Positions 24,732 to 34,933 are shown, counted from the first letter of the stretch. The stretch: 64,000 nt of DNA from Arthrobacter agilis (GCF_030816075.1 NZ_JAUSXO010000001.1:2666001-2730000), one strand, 5' to 3'. Translations and numbers: made by a program. The notes: generated by a model not told the origin, from the sequence alone.

Positions 24732-27479
24732 CTACTTGCCCGCCGCGACCTTGCGCTTGGCGGGCGCCCGCCGCGTGGTCTTCTTGGGCGCCGGGCCCTT
24801 GGCGCGCTTCTCGGCGAGCATGTCGATCGCCTGCTCACGCGTCAGTTCCTCGATGGCCATGCTCCCCGGCACCGTGATGTTGGTGGTCCCGTCGGTGATG
24901 TAGGGGCCGAAGCGGCCGTCCTTCACCACGATGGGCTTCTCGCTCACGGGGTCGTCGCCGAACTCGGCGAGCGGCGGGGTGACCGTCCGTCCGCCACGCT
25001 GCTTGGGCTGCTTGTAGATCTCCAGCGCCTGGTCGAGAGTGATCGTGAAGATCTCCTCCTCCGAGCCGATGGACCGCGAGTCGCTGCCCTTCTTCAGGTA
25101 CGGGCCGAAGCGGCCGTTCTGCACCGTGATCTCCGTGCCGTCCTCGTCCTTCCCGAGGACCCGCGGCAGGTTCATGAGCTTGAGGGCGTCCTCGAGCGTG
25201 ACGGTGTCCACCGACATCGACTTGAAGAGCGAGCCCGTACGCGGCTTCACCTTCGCGGGCTTCTTCGGCGGCTTGGGCTTGCCGTTCTTGTAGTACTCGA
25301 CCGGCTGGCTGGCGAGCTCCTCTGCGGTGACCTCAGGGATCAGTTCGATCACGTACGGGCCGTAGCGGCCGTCGCGGGCCACGATGGTGCGGCCCGTCTC
25401 CGGATCCGTGCCGAGCACGCGCTCCTGCGAGGTGGGTGCCTCCATGAGCTCGAGGGCCTTCTCGGCCGTCAGCTCGTCCGGGGCGAGGTCCTCGGGGACG
25501 TTGGCCCGCTGCGGTTCCGTGCCCTCCGGGGCGTCCGGCGGCAGCGGCTTCTCGAGGTACGGGCCGAACTTGCCCACACGGAGCGTGATGCCCTCCGCGA
25601 TCTCCACGGAGTTGATGCGGCGCGCGTCGATCTCGCCGAGCTCCTCGACGATCGTGTGCAGCCCGGTGTCCTTGCGGTCGCCGTAATAGAAGTGGTTGAG
25701 CCACTCCACGCGGCCGGCCTCGCCGCGGGAGATGCGGTCGAGGTCCTCCTCGAGCTCCGCCGTGAAGTCGTAGTCGACGTAGTCGTTGAAGTGCTCCTCG
25801 AGCAGGCGCACCACGGAGAACGCGATCCAGCTCGGTACGAGGGCCTGCCCGCGTGAGGTGACGTAGCCGCGGTCCATGATGGTGGACATCGTCGCGGCAT
25901 AGGTCGAGGGGCGCCCGATACCGCGCTCGTCGAGCACCTTCACGAGCGATGCCTCGGTGTAACGCGGGGGCGGCGAGGTCTCGTGGCCGACGGCCTCGAT
26001 CGCCGTCGCACCCAGCGGGTCGCCCTTCGCGACGTTGGGCAGGCGCGTGCCCTGCGCGTCGTCATCCGCCCCGTCCTCGGTGCGGTCGGCGTCGCGGCCC
26101 TCCTCGTAGGCGGCCAGGAAGCCGCGGAACGTGATGACCGTGCCGGAGGCCGCGAACTCGGCGTCCCGGCCGTCAGCGCTCCGCGCGCCGAGGCGCAGCG
26201 ACGCCGTCGATCCCTTGGCGTCCGCCATCTGCGAGGCGACGGTGCGCTTCCAGATCAGCTCGTACAGGCGGAACTCGTCGCCCCGGAGGGACTTCGCCAC
26301 CTGGGCGGGGGTCCGGAACGAGTCACCCGCGGGGCGGATGGCCTCGTGCGCCTCCTGCGCGTTCTTGGCCTTGCCCTTGTACACGCGACGCGCCTCGGGC
26401 ACGTACTCGGGGCCGTACAGCTCCGAGGCCTGGCGGCGGGCGGCGTTGATGGCCTGGTCCGAGAGCGCCGACGAGTCGGTACGCATGTAGGTGATGTAGC
26501 CGTTCTCGTACAGCCGCTGCGCCACCTGCATGGTCACCTTGGAGCTGAAGCGCAGCTTGCGGGCGGCCTCCTGCTGCAGGGTCGAGGTGGTGAACGGAGC
26601 GGCGGGACGGCGGGTGTAGGGCTTGGTCTCGACGGACCGGATCTCGAACGCGGCGCTCTCCAGGCCCGTTGCGAGGGAGCGGGCGGCCTCCTCGTCGAGC
26701 CGGACGGCGTTGGCGGCCTTCAGCTCGCCGCGGTCGGAGAAGTCCTTGCCGGAGGCGATACGGCTGCCGTCGACGGCGACGAGCTTGGCCGGGAAGGCGC
26801 TGCCCTTGGAGGAGTCGGCGGGCGTGAAGGTGCCGGTGAGATCCCAGTACGACGCCGCGCGGAACGCCATGCGCTCGCGTTCCCGTTCGACGACGAGGCG
26901 GGTCGCGACGGACTGCACGCGGCCGGCGGACAGCCCGCGGGCCACCTTGCGCCAGAGGACGGGGGAGATCTCATAGCCGTAGAGGCGGTCGAGGATGCGT
27001 CGGGTCTCCTGGGCGTCGACCATGGGGATGTCGACGTCGCGCAGTTCGCCGAGGGCGCGGGTGACGGCTTCCTTGGTGATCTCGCCGAAGGTCAGGCGGT
27101 AGACGGGGACCTTCGGCTTCAGGACCTGCAGCAGGTGCCACGCGATGGCTTCGCCCTCGCGGTCGGCGTCGGTGGCGAGGTAGAGCTCGTCGGCGTCCTT
27201 GAGGGCCGCCTTGAGCTCGGCCACGGTCTTCCGCTTCTCCGGGGAGACCACGTAGTACGGCTCGAAGTCCTTGTCGAGGTCCACCGCGAACTTGCCGACG
27301 GAGGACTTCTTCAACTCCGCGGGGAGGTCCGACGGCTGCGGGAGGTCACGGATGTGCCCCATGGACGCCGCGACCTGGAAACCCTCACCGAGATAGCCCG
27401 AAATGCTCTTGATCTTGCTGGGGGACTCAACGATGACGAGCTTCTTGCCGTGCTTCTTGTCCGTGGCCTTGGTCGGCAC
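24732..27479 (-). CDS. topA: DNA topoisomerase I
   Basis: 915 residues, type IA. The Toprim domain begins KKLVIVESPSKIKSISGYLG and contains TDADREGEAIAWHL. The active-site Tyr is in GYITYMRTDSSALSDQ. The C-terminal third has repeated topoisomerase C-terminal units with GRFGPYL/GRYGPYV and ends in a Lys/Arg/Pro-rich tail, as in other actinobacteria that lack zinc fingers. It relaxes negative supercoils. The GTG at 27479 was chosen because AGGAG lies 5 nt upstream. Confidence 0.96.
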   Translation of the reverse strand: MPTKATDKKHGKKLVIVESPSKIKSISGYLGEGFQVAASMGHIRDLPQPSDLPAELKKSSVGKFAVDLDKDFEPYYVVSPEKRKTVAELKAALKDADELYLATDADREGEAIAWHLLQVLKPKVPVYRLTFGEITKEAVTRALGELRDVDIPMVDAQETRRILDRLYGYEISPVLWRKVARGLSAGRVQSVATRLVVERERERMAFRAASYWDLTGTFTPADSSKGSAFPAKLVAVDGSRIASGKDFSDRGELKAANAVRLDEEAARSLATGLESAAFEIRSVETKPYTRRPAAPFTTSTLQQEAARKLRFSSKVTMQVAQRLYENGYITYMRTDSSALSDQAINAARRQASELYGPEYVPEARRVYKGKAKNAQEAHEAIRPAGDSFRTPAQVAKSLRGDEFRLYELIWKRTVASQMADAKGSTASLRLGARSADGRDAEFAASGTVITFRGFLAAYEEGRDADRTEDGADDDAQGTRLPNVAKGDPLGATAIEAVGHETSPPPRYTEASLVKVLDERGIGRPSTYAATMSTIMDRGYVTSRGQALVPSWIAFSVVRLLEEHFNDYVDYDFTAELEEDLDRISRGEAGRVEWLNHFYYGDRKDTGLHTIVEELGEIDARRINSVEIAEGITLRVGKFGPYLEKPLPPDAPEGTEPQRANVPEDLAPDELTAEKALELMEAPTSQERVLGTDPETGRTIVARDGRYGPYVIELIPEVTAEELASQPVEYYKNGKPKPPKKPAKVKPRTGSLFKSMSVDTVTLEDALKLMNLPRVLGKDEDGTEITVQNGRFGPYLKKGSDSRSIGSEEEIFTITLDQALEIYKQPKQRGGRTVTPPLAEFGDDPVSEKPIVVKDGRFGPYITDGTTNITVPGSMAIEELTREQAIDMLAEKRAKGPAPKKTTRRAPAKRKVAAGK

Positions 27480-27601
27480 TTCTCTCCTATATATACGGGT
27501 GCGATGCCGGGTCAGGAACGCGGGCATCCGGTCCGGCTCGCGCTGCCGGCCTCACCTCACAGTATGCGTCATGAGTACCTGCACAAGGGTAACCGCTGGT
27601 T

Positions 27602-29467
27602 TCAGGGGGCCGGAATCAGGAAGCCCTCGCGGATGAGCTGCTCGACATCCACCAGCAGTTCCGCGGTGAACGCGGCATCCGGCCGGTCCAGCAGCATCGC
27701 GAGGGCGCCCGCGATCTGCCCCGCGGTGAGGTCGCCATCGCACGCGGACACGAAGCCGGCGAGCTCCGTGCTCAGGAGGGTGGTCCGGCGGAGACCGGCC
27801 CCCTGCCGCAGCAGGATGACCCCGGGGTGCTCCGCACCGGGACGCTGGTGCCGTTCCTCGGTGACGTCGTCGGCCACGAGCAGGAACTCGTCGGCGATCC
27901 CGATGCCCGACGCGGCCTGCTCGGTGTGCTCGGCGAGCCAGTCGCCGCGCCCGACGGCGGCAGCGAGGTGGGGGCCCACGGGCTGCTCGATCTCGTGCGT
28001 GATCTCCTCGAGCGTCACCCGGACGAGGTCGCTGGGGTTCTCGGGGCGCCGCAGCCAGATCGATCCGAAGCCGATGCCCTCGACGTCCCGTGAGGCGAAG
28101 TCCGCGAGGTAGGCCGCGAAGCTCCGCAGGTAGGTATCGCGGTCCCTGTTCTCGGCGGCATCCCGCAGCCAGGTCTCCGCGTACTGCACGGGTGTCAGCT
28201 GCTCGCGCTGGATGATCCAGGCGTCGGTACCGGGGGCCACGAAGCCTCGGATCCGCCGGTCCCAGCCGGTCCCCTCGGTGATCTCCCAGTTGCCGAGCAA
28301 CTGCGCCGCCCCACCCGGGGTCAGGATCCCGGGAAGCTCCCGGACGAGGGTCTCGACGATGGAATCACCGGCGAGGCCGCCGTCGCGGTAAGTGTAGGAC
28401 GCTGCAGGGTCACCCGTGCGTGGCGTGATCACGAAGGGAGGATTGGACACCACGAGGTCGAACCGCTCCCCTTCGACCGGCTCGAGCAGGCTGCCGCGGC
28501 GGAGGCTGACCCGCTCCTCCGGCCGCTGCGCGTCGAGGCCCAGGGCCGGTGCGTTCAGCAGGAGGTTGAAGCGCGCGAAGGCGAGCGCCCGCTCGGAGAT
28601 GTCGGTCAGGGTGACGTGGCGGGCGTGGGAGAGGAGGTGGAAGGCCTGGATGCCGCTGCCGGTGCCGAGGTCCAGAGCGCGGTCCACGGGTGTCCTCATC
28701 ACGGCCTGCGCCAGGGTCAGCGACGCCCCGCCGATGCCCAGGACGTGGTCGTGGCGCAGGGGCCCCGGGCGCTGCTCCGAGCCGAGATCGCTGGCCACCC
28801 AGAGGTGGCCGCCGACGTCCGAGGCGTAGGGGCGCAGCTCGACGGCGGCGCGCCAGGAGGGCGGTGTCCCCTGGCCGGTGTCGGCGGGGCCGGCGGGCGC
28901 GTCGACCGGTCCTCGCCCCACATGGCCGGGCGTACCTCCCGTGTCCGGCTCCGCGGTCGGGGGATCCGCGTGCGTCCGCTCGATGAGCCTGAGCCGTTCG
29001 AGCCCGGCCACCCCTGTCCCGGGGAACGCCGCCCGCAGATCGTCCTCCGCCACGTCCTCCCCGAGGAGCCACAGGAGCACCGGGACGGCGCGGGTGTCAC
29101 CACCGGAGGCTGCGGCATTGCCGTCGCCCGTGCCGGTGCCGGCACCCTCGCGGCCGCCGTCGACGCCGCCCTCCGCCTTACCGGCCGCGCCGGCCGCGTC
29201 AGCCTCATGGCGGCCGCCGTGATCCGCGCCGCCGTCATCCGCGCTGCCGTCACCGTCGAGGAGACGCCGGGCCTCGAGGAGGGCGGGCGCGAGCTGGCCG
29301 CGGCCGAGGGCGGAGTAGGCGGGGCCGCCGAGGAGCGAGCCGACACCGTCCACCGTGTAGTCGAGCGCTGCCAGGTCCGCGGCGAGGGCTTCGAGCGCCG
29401 CGAGGTCGCGGCTCGACGGGGCAGATTCGACGTCGTCACCGAACTCGGGGTTCTGCACGGTGGTCAT
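27602..29467 (-). CDS. Class I SAM-dependent methyltransferase with wHTH-like N-terminal and C-terminal accessory domains
   Basis: 621 residues. Motif [16 protein letters not shown] and motif [14 protein letters not shown] mark a methyltransferase of the RsmC/HemK-like type that modifies amino or amide groups. The N-terminal region before it resembles a degenerate wHTH, and the C-terminal ~200 residues form a separate domain. A Gly/Ala/Asp-rich insertion of about 50 residues (region 29100-29260) and another around 28890-28960 interrupt the N-terminal part. The substrate is unknown. The ATG overlaps the trhO stop (ATGA), so translation is coupled. Confidence 0.82.
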   Translation of the reverse strand: MTTVQNPEFGDDVESAPSSRDLAALEALAADLAALDYTVDGVGSLLGGPAYSALGRGQLAPALLEARRLLDGDGSADDGGADHGGRHEADAAGAAGKAEGGVDGGREGAGTGTGDGNAAASGGDTRAVPVLLWLLGEDVAEDDLRAAFPGTGVAGLERLRLIERTHADPPTAEPDTGGTPGHVGRGPVDAPAGPADTGQGTPPSWRAAVELRPYASDVGGHLWVASDLGSEQRPGPLRHDHVLGIGGASLTLAQAVMRTPVDRALDLGTGSGIQAFHLLSHARHVTLTDISERALAFARFNLLLNAPALGLDAQRPEERVSLRRGSLLEPVEGERFDLVVSNPPFVITPRTGDPAASYTYRDGGLAGDSIVETLVRELPGILTPGGAAQLLGNWEITEGTGWDRRIRGFVAPGTDAWIIQREQLTPVQYAETWLRDAAENRDRDTYLRSFAAYLADFASRDVEGIGFGSIWLRRPENPSDLVRVTLEEITHEIEQPVGPHLAAAVGRGDWLAEHTEQAASGIGIADEFLLVADDVTEERHQRPGAEHPGVILLRQGAGLRRTTLLSTELAGFVSACDGDLTAGQIAGALAMLLDRPDAAFTAELLVDVEQLIREGFLIPAP

Positions 29468-30390
29468 GCGGCACCCGCCGCCGTCGCCTCGGCCTCGTCC
29501 GACTCGCAGCCCTGCGGGCAGCGCAGCGTGGCGGGATCGGCGGCGCACCCGGCACAGTACAGGGTGAGGTTCCGGCAGACCGGGTTGGAGCAGTTCTCGA
29601 ACGTACTCGTGGGCGCGTGGCACCGCACGCACTTGCCGAGGGTGACGGCGTCGTCGCTGAACTCGAGGTGCATGCGCTTGTCGAAGACGTACAGCGACCC
29701 CTCCCAGAGCCCGGCGTCGCGGTACTTCTCCCCGTAGCGGACGATCCCGCCGTCGAGCTGGTAGACCTCCTGGAAGCCGCGGTTGACCATCAGGCTGGAG
29801 AGCACCTCGCAGCGGATCCCACCCGTGCAGTAGGTGACGACGGGCTTGTCCTTGAGGTCGTCGTACCGGCCGGAATCGAGTTCGCGGACGAAGTCGTGAG
29901 TGGTCCGCACGTCGGGCACCACGGCGCCCTTGAACCGCCCGATCTGCGCCTCGAGGGCGTTCCGGCCGTCGAAGAACACGACCTCCTCCCCCGCTGCACG
30001 CCGGGCGTCGACCAGCGCGTGCAGTTCCTCGGGCGTGAGGTGGGTGCCACCGCCGACCACGCCGTTCCCGTCGACCTTCAGTTCACCGGGAGCACCGAAG
30101 GAGACGATCTCGTCGCGGACCTTGACGCTCAGGCGCGGAAAGTCCTCGGCACCGCCGTCGGACCACTTGATGTCCATGCCCTTGAAAGCCGGATATTCGC
30201 GCGTCGTCCTGACGTATTGCTTCACGGCGCCGATCTCTCCGCCGACCGTGCCGTTGATGCCGTCCTTCGAGATGAGGATCCTTCCGCGCAGGCCCCACTT
30301 CTCGCAGAGAGCGCGCTGCCACAACCGGATCGCCTCGGGGTCGGGCAGCGGCGTAAAGGCGTAATAGAGGGCAATACGGTTCATCGACAC
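29464..30390 (-). CDS. trhO: tRNA uridine(34) hydroxylase / rhodanese-related protein TrhO
   Basis: 308 residues. An N-terminal acylphosphatase-like domain ([19 protein letters not shown]) is followed by a rhodanese domain with the active Cys in [17 protein letters not shown], and a Cys-rich C-terminal tail ([19 protein letters not shown]) likely to bind zinc. TrhO hydroxylates U34 of certain tRNAs using O2. On the minus strand TAGGCT lies 7 nt before the GTG at 30390, supporting a leaderless start; ATG 30384 is the alternative. Confidence 0.9.
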   Translation of the reverse strand: MSMNRIALYYAFTPLPDPEAIRLWQRALCEKWGLRGRILISKDGINGTVGGEIGAVKQYVRTTREYPAFKGMDIKWSDGGAEDFPRLSVKVRDEIVSFGAPGELKVDGNGVVGGGTHLTPEELHALVDARRAAGEEVVFFDGRNALEAQIGRFKGAVVPDVRTTHDFVRELDSGRYDDLKDKPVVTYCTGGIRCEVLSSLMVNRGFQEVYQLDGGIVRYGEKYRDAGLWEGSLYVFDKRMHLEFSDDAVTLGKCVRCHAPTSTFENCSNPVCRNLTLYCAGCAADPATLRCPQGCESDEAEATAAGAA

Positions 30391-30397
30391 GACTTAA

Positions 30398-30403
30398 AGC
30401 CTA
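30398..30403 (-). promoter_or_regulatory. -10 element (TAGGCT) of leaderless trhO
   Basis: TAGGCT on the minus strand, a 7-nt gap TTAAGTC, then the GTG start at 30390. Confidence 0.55.
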
Positions 30404-30464
30404 CTTTGCGTCTCGAAACGGTCAGGCTCGCGGCCCTCTATGTCCTTCACCGCCCGCCGAGAAC

Positions 30465-30470
30465 TAGGGT
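30465..30470 (+). promoter_or_regulatory. -10 element (TAGGGT) of a leaderless GNAT gene
   Basis: TAGGGT, a 7-nt gap TCAGCAC, then the ATG at 30478; no ribosome binding site. Confidence 0.6.
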
Positions 30471-30477
30471 TCAGCAC

Positions 30478-31128
30478 ATGGGCGCACAAGTAGACCGAGA
30501 ACTCCTCCGGACATGGATCACAGGATGGTCAGCATGCCGGGGCTACGAGCCGCACGACGACGGCCGCACCACCTCCGTGCTCCTGACGGACCAGCAGGAC
30601 CAGACGGAGCACTTCCTCTTCGAGCCCTCCACGGAGCAGTTCCTCGACGTGGCCGCCGAGACCCGGCAGGACCCGATGCGGGTGCTGACCGTCGTCACCA
30701 GCCGCATGCAGGAGCTGATCGATGCAGCCGCCCCGCTCCGGATGCGCGTGACCGACCGTCAGCAATCCCTGATGAGGGTCGACATGCACGGGCAGGACGT
30801 CGAGGACCCGAGGGCGCCCGGCGACGACTTCGTCCTCGGGCGCATCCGTGACGGGGCGTGCCGCCGCGTCACGGTGCACTCCCATGGGCGCCTCGCGGCC
30901 CGGGGATCGGTGTCCGCGGTCGGCGAGTACGCGGTCTACGACCGGATCGTCACCGAGGAGGAATTCCGGCGGAGAGGACTCGGCAGCTACGTCATGCGCG
31001 CCCTCACCGCCGGGGTCCTGGAGGACGACGTCACCACCGGGCTGCTCATGGCCTCCGCCGACGGGCGTGCGCTGTACGAGTTCCTCGGGTGGCAGCACCT
31101 GATCGATGTGTTCGTCATCAGAGGATAA
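30478..31128 (+). CDS. GNAT family N-acetyltransferase
   Basis: 216 residues. The C-terminal half has the GNAT acetyl-CoA motif EEFRRRGLGSYVMRALTAG, then SADGRALYEFLGWQHLIDVFVIRG. The N-terminal ~100 residues are a less typical domain. The acceptor substrate cannot be predicted. The frame is open far upstream, but the -10 spacing puts the start at 30478. The next gene starts 48 bp downstream on the same strand. Confidence 0.82.
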   Translation: MGAQVDRELLRTWITGWSACRGYEPHDDGRTTSVLLTDQQDQTEHFLFEPSTEQFLDVAAETRQDPMRVLTVVTSRMQELIDAAAPLRMRVTDRQQSLMRVDMHGQDVEDPRAPGDDFVLGRIRDGACRRVTVHSHGRLAARGSVSAVGEYAVYDRIVTEEEFRRRGLGSYVMRALTAGVLEDDVTTGLLMASADGRALYEFLGWQHLIDVFVIRG

Positions 31129-31176
31129 GCATCGTTTCCAGCGTCCCTGCCCGCACGCCGATGGGAGAATGGCGGC

Positions 31177-33621
31177 GTGGCTGCGCACGACTCCCTGATT
31201 CCCCTGCTCGGGGGCGGACCCGACCCTGAGCAGCTGCTGCATGTCCGCGAGATCCCGGCGCGGGATGCCGAGCACGCGCCGTGGCCCGAATGGGCCCACC
31301 CCGACGTCGTGTCCGCCTTCGCGGCCCGCGGTGTGCATGAGCCCTGGCGCCACCAGGTGGAGGGCGCCACCTCCGCCCACGACGGAGTGCACACCATCGT
31401 CGCCACGGGCACCGCGTCCGGGAAGTCCCTCTGCTACCAGTTGCCGGTACTCGACGAGATCCACCGCAGCGAACTGGCCAACAGGGCCACCCTCGCGCCC
31501 AACGGATCGGTGGCGCTCTACCTCGCGCCGACCAAGGCGCTGGCCGCGGACCAGCTGTCGGCCATCAACGCGCTGAAGCTGCCCACCGTCCGGGCCGACA
31601 CGTACGACGGCGACACCGAGTCCGGTGCGCGGCGCTGGATCCGCGACCACGCCAACCTGGTCCTCGCCAATCCGGACATGCTCCATTACGGCATCCTCCC
31701 CAACCACACATGGTGGGCGCGTTTCTTCCGGCGGCTCAAGTTCGTGATCATCGACGAGGCACACAGCTACCGGGGGGTGTTCGGGTCCCACGTCGCGAAC
31801 CTCCTGCGGCGGCTCCGCCGGATCTGCGCGAGCTACGGGGCGCACCCCGTGTTCATCGGTGCGTCGGCGACCTCGGCGGCACCCGCCGCCTCCTTCGGCC
31901 GGCTGATCGGTGCTCCCGCGCGGGCCGTCGACGAGGACTGCTCACCGCACGGTTCCACCACGGTGGCCTTCTGGGAGCCGCAGCTCACCGGCATGAAGGG
32001 CGAGAACGGTGCCCCGTCCCGGCGGACGGTCATCGCCGAGACCTCGGACCTGCTCGCGAATCTCGTCTCCTCGCAGGTGAGGACCATCGCGTTCATCAAG
32101 TCGCGGCGTGGGGCGGAGAGCATCGCGCAGACCACCCGGCGGATGCTCGAGGACGTGCATCCGAGCCTGCCGCACCGGATCGCCGCCTACCGGTCGGGCT
32201 ACCTGCCGGAGGAACGAAGGGCCCTCGAATCATCCCTGCGCAGCGGCGAGCTGCTGGGCGTGGCCAGTACCTCCGCCCTGGAACTCGGGATCGACATCTC
32301 CGGACTCGATGCCGTCCTCGTGGCGGGGTGGCCGGGGACCCGCGCTTCCCTCATGCAGCAGATCGGCAGGGCCGGGCGGTCCGGTCAGGACGCCATCGCC
32401 GCCTTCGTGGCGAGCGACGATCCCCTCGACACCTACCTCGTGCACCATCCGGAGGCCGTGTTCGACCTCGCCGTCGAGGCCACTGTCTTCGATCCCTCCA
32501 ATCCCTACGTGCTCGGTCCGCACCTGTGCGCTGCGGCAGCCGAGCTGCCTCTGACGGAGGCGGACCTCGACCTCTTCGGGGCGACGTCCGAAGCCCTGCT
32601 CGGCACCCTGTGCGAGCAGGGCTTCCTGCGGCGCCGGCCCGCCGGCTGGTTCTGGACGCACCCCCAGAGCGCCGCCGCGATGGTGAACCTGCGCGCCGAC
32701 GGCGGCGGGCCGATCAACATCGTGGAGGCGGACTCCGGTGCCCTGCTCGGGACGATGGACTCGCCCCAGAGCCACTACCAGGCACATCCTGGTGCGGTGT
32801 ACGTCCATCAGGGGCGTACGTACGTCGTCCAGGAACTCGACGAGCAGGACCACTGTGCCGTGGTGGCCCGTGCCCATCCGGACTACTACACACAGGCCCG
32901 GGACGTCACGCAGATCGAGGTGATCGGCCGGGATGTCAGTGCGTTGTGGGGAGGTGTCCTCGCGAATTTCGGTGACGTGAAGGTCACCACCCAGGTGGTG
33001 TCCTTCCAGCGCAAGGCCTTCTCGTCCAACGAGATCCTGGGCGAGGAACCGCTGGAGCTCGAGGCCCGGGACCTGTTCACGAAGAGTGTGTGGTTCGAGA
33101 TCAGCCCCGAGTTGCTGGAGGCCGAGGGGATCCTCGCGGAGGAGCTTCCCGGAGCGCTCCACGCCGCCGAGCATGCCGCGATCGGGCTGCTGCCGCTGGT
33201 CGCCTCGAGTGACCGGTGGGACATCGGCGGTGTGTCGACCGCACTGCATGCCGACACGGGCCTGCCGACCATCTTCGTGTACGACGGGCACCCGGGAGGC
33301 GCGGGATTCGCCGAGCGTGGGTTCGAGGCGGCCCGCACCTGGCTGTCGGCGACGCGCGACGCCATCGAGGCATGCGAGTGCGAGTCCGGCTGCCCCTCGT
33401 GCGTGCAGTCACCGAAATGCGGGAACAGGAACAATCCGCTGAGCAAGGGTGGCGCCGTCGCGGTGTTGTCCCTCATCCTCAATCAGGCCGCGGGTGCTTC
33501 CACCGGCGGCGACCTGTCCGACGTCGCACCGGGGCCGGGAGACGGCGACGGGGCGGGTGCCTCCGTCGCGGCTGCGCGGCCCGCCGCCGCTGGCCGCGGC
33601 GGTGCATCGACGGGCGGCTGA
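31177..33621 (+). CDS. DEAD/DEAH-box helicase with DUF1998 zinc-binding C terminus (Lhr/YprA-like)
   Basis: 814 residues. Walker A is VATGTASGKSLCYQL, motif II IIDEAHSYRG, and motifs V/VI TSALELGIDISG and QQIGRAGRSGQ. A C-terminal DUF1998 region holds a Cys cluster CECESGCPSCVQSPKCGN that probably binds zinc. Related mycobacterial proteins (Rv3649 family) are putative ATP-dependent nucleic-acid helicases in DNA repair. GAGAAT lies 6 nt before the GTG, a leaderless-type arrangement. The last ~45 residues are Ala/Gly-rich. Confidence 0.9.
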   Translation: MAAHDSLIPLLGGGPDPEQLLHVREIPARDAEHAPWPEWAHPDVVSAFAARGVHEPWRHQVEGATSAHDGVHTIVATGTASGKSLCYQLPVLDEIHRSELANRATLAPNGSVALYLAPTKALAADQLSAINALKLPTVRADTYDGDTESGARRWIRDHANLVLANPDMLHYGILPNHTWWARFFRRLKFVIIDEAHSYRGVFGSHVANLLRRLRRICASYGAHPVFIGASATSAAPAASFGRLIGAPARAVDEDCSPHGSTTVAFWEPQLTGMKGENGAPSRRTVIAETSDLLANLVSSQVRTIAFIKSRRGAESIAQTTRRMLEDVHPSLPHRIAAYRSGYLPEERRALESSLRSGELLGVASTSALELGIDISGLDAVLVAGWPGTRASLMQQIGRAGRSGQDAIAAFVASDDPLDTYLVHHPEAVFDLAVEATVFDPSNPYVLGPHLCAAAAELPLTEADLDLFGATSEALLGTLCEQGFLRRRPAGWFWTHPQSAAAMVNLRADGGGPINIVEADSGALLGTMDSPQSHYQAHPGAVYVHQGRTYVVQELDEQDHCAVVARAHPDYYTQARDVTQIEVIGRDVSALWGGVLANFGDVKVTTQVVSFQRKAFSSNEILGEEPLELEARDLFTKSVWFEISPELLEAEGILAEELPGALHAAEHAAIGLLPLVASSDRWDIGGVSTALHADTGLPTIFVYDGHPGGAGFAERGFEAARTWLSATRDAIEACECESGCPSCVQSPKCGNRNNPLSKGGAVAVLSLILNQAAGASTGGDLSDVAPGPGDGDGAGASVAAARPAAAGRGGASTGG

Positions 33622-33744
33622 GTCCTTCTCCCGGCGACGATCGACGCAGCCGTCCTCGCCGTCCCAGGTCTGTTCCGTGGGCTGTCCGTCGTGGGCCGCC
33701 TCGGCCGGTCGACGGCCCTGCGCCGGCCCCGTCGCTCGCCCTGT

Positions 33745-34129
33745 TCACGGCGGTGGCCCCGCCCTCGCCGCGCCGACCGCGTCCGGCAACAGGCCGCGCC
33801 CGTCGACCGAGACCCGGATCATGGCCGTCCCGGACCCCGTGGTCCCGACAGAACACGCCCGCATCACCGCACCATGCTGCCGCGCGACCACCTCTGCGGC
33901 CCTGCAGGGGTCACCGGGTGTGAGGCCCCTGGCGACGTCCGCCGCCGCCAGTGCCGCCAGGTCCGCTGCGGTCGCAGCTTTTCGACGCACCCGCGGCGGC
34001 CTGCAGCAGGAGGGCCGCGGAGGCGATCAGGAGTAACGCCAGCAGTGCCAGTCCCGCCATCAGCAGCGTTCCCGCACCTCGCTCCGGATCCGGCCGGTTC
34101 CCTGCGCCCCGGGGTGCCTGCTTACCCAC
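33745..34129 (-). pseudogene. Frameshifted TadE/TadG-like (Rv3654c-type) pilus protein
   Basis: Translation from the GTG at 34129 (GGAGG upstream) gives an N terminus with a membrane helix, GAGTLLMAGLALLALLLIAS. The conserved remainder, AATAADLAALAAADVARGLT through to a stop at 33745, lies in another frame. The switch falls at AAAA (33979-33982), where one extra base would explain it. Together the two frames make a normal Rv3654c-type protein of about 127 residues. It could be a real inactivating mutation, a sequencing error or programmed +1 shifting. It is the last gene of the tad operon and overlaps the TadE gene by 8 nt. Confidence 0.7.
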
Positions 34130-34562
34130 GGTGTTCCTCCTTCCCTGATGCCGAGGCATGCAGTTCGATGTCCAGCAGTTCGACGACAGGGCCCTCGACC
34201 GTCGATCGCACCTCCACCGTCGTCCACCCCGATCCGGACATGACCCGGACCGATGCATGACGTCCCGCGAGCCGCTGGACCGTCTGTTCCACGGACTCGC
34301 TGTTCTCGCCCCGCATGACCTCCCGGGCGCCGGCACGGGCTGCCTCCTCGAGTCGGAGCTGGACGGCACCGACCTGCGCGGTGCCGATCAGGAGCGCGAG
34401 CAGGACGACCAGGACGGGGAGCACGACGGCGACCTCGGCGGTCACCGAGCCCTGCTGCCCTCGCTCCGGCTGCGACTGCGGCCGGAGCTGCGGCCTGAGC
34501 TGCGGCCCAGAGGATGCACCGGCGTCACCTTCGCGCACGGACCTGCCCGGGCCGCCGTGCAT
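34122..34562 (-). CDS. TadE-family pseudopilin
   Basis: 146 residues. After a Gln/Pro/Arg-rich N-terminal tail with QLRP repeats comes GSVTAEVAVVLPVLVVLLAL, the TadE-type prepilin helix: Gly at -1 and Glu at +5. The C-terminal part is the extracytoplasmic domain. In Tad systems such minor pilins are cleaved by a prepilin peptidase and support Flp pilus assembly. The start overlaps the DUF4244 stop (TGATG). Confidence 0.82.
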   Translation of the reverse strand: MHGGPGRSVREGDAGASSGPQLRPQLRPQSQPERGQQGSVTAEVAVVLPVLVVLLALLIGTAQVGAVQLRLEEAARAGAREVMRGENSESVEQTVQRLAGRHASVRVMSGSGWTTVEVRSTVEGPVVELLDIELHASASGKEEHRG

Positions 34563-34933
34563 CAGCCGAAGTTCAGCGCGGAGGTGATCAGGGACATCAG
34601 GAGTCCTTTGACCTCCCCGCTCGACAGGACGGCGACGAGAAGCGCGGCGAACCCCACCGCGGCGAGTGTGGCGATCGCATATTCGGCAGTCGCCATTCCT
34701 GCTTCCGCCTCCGACGGGTCCCGCCGATGGCGGATCGCCCTCTGGTTCGATCTCCGGCGCCGCGTCTCTGCGCGTCTGGCTGCACGGTCATCGACAGGTG
34801 TCGCCCCCGGCGAGATCCCGGCGGTGGTGCCACGCGTGGTGCTGCTCCCTCCTTCACTGCCATACGCGGATGCCCCGCCAGCCCCTTCGACGGTGCCGGC
34901 CGCGGGGTTGCTCCCGCCTGCACTGCCATACAC
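34562..34933 (-). CDS. DUF4244 / Flp-type pilin
   Basis: 123 residues if started at the GTG at 34933, which has GGAGG 7 nt upstream. The core is RDPSEAEAGMATAEYAIATL followed by a single hydrophobic helix ending in SALNFG, the size and pattern of Flp/DUF4244 major pilins. The Gly-Met bond with Glu at +5 is a prepilin peptidase site, so the first in-frame ATG (34696) cannot be the start, since the leader would be lost. The extra upstream part is Gly/Ser-rich and encoded by imperfect direct repeats; the family leader is normally only about 20 residues. Confidence 0.65.
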   Translation of the reverse strand: MYGSAGGSNPAAGTVEGAGGASAYGSEGGSSTTRGTTAGISPGATPVDDRAARRAETRRRRSNQRAIRHRRDPSEAEAGMATAEYAIATLAAVGFAALLVAVLSSGEVKGLLMSLITSALNFG

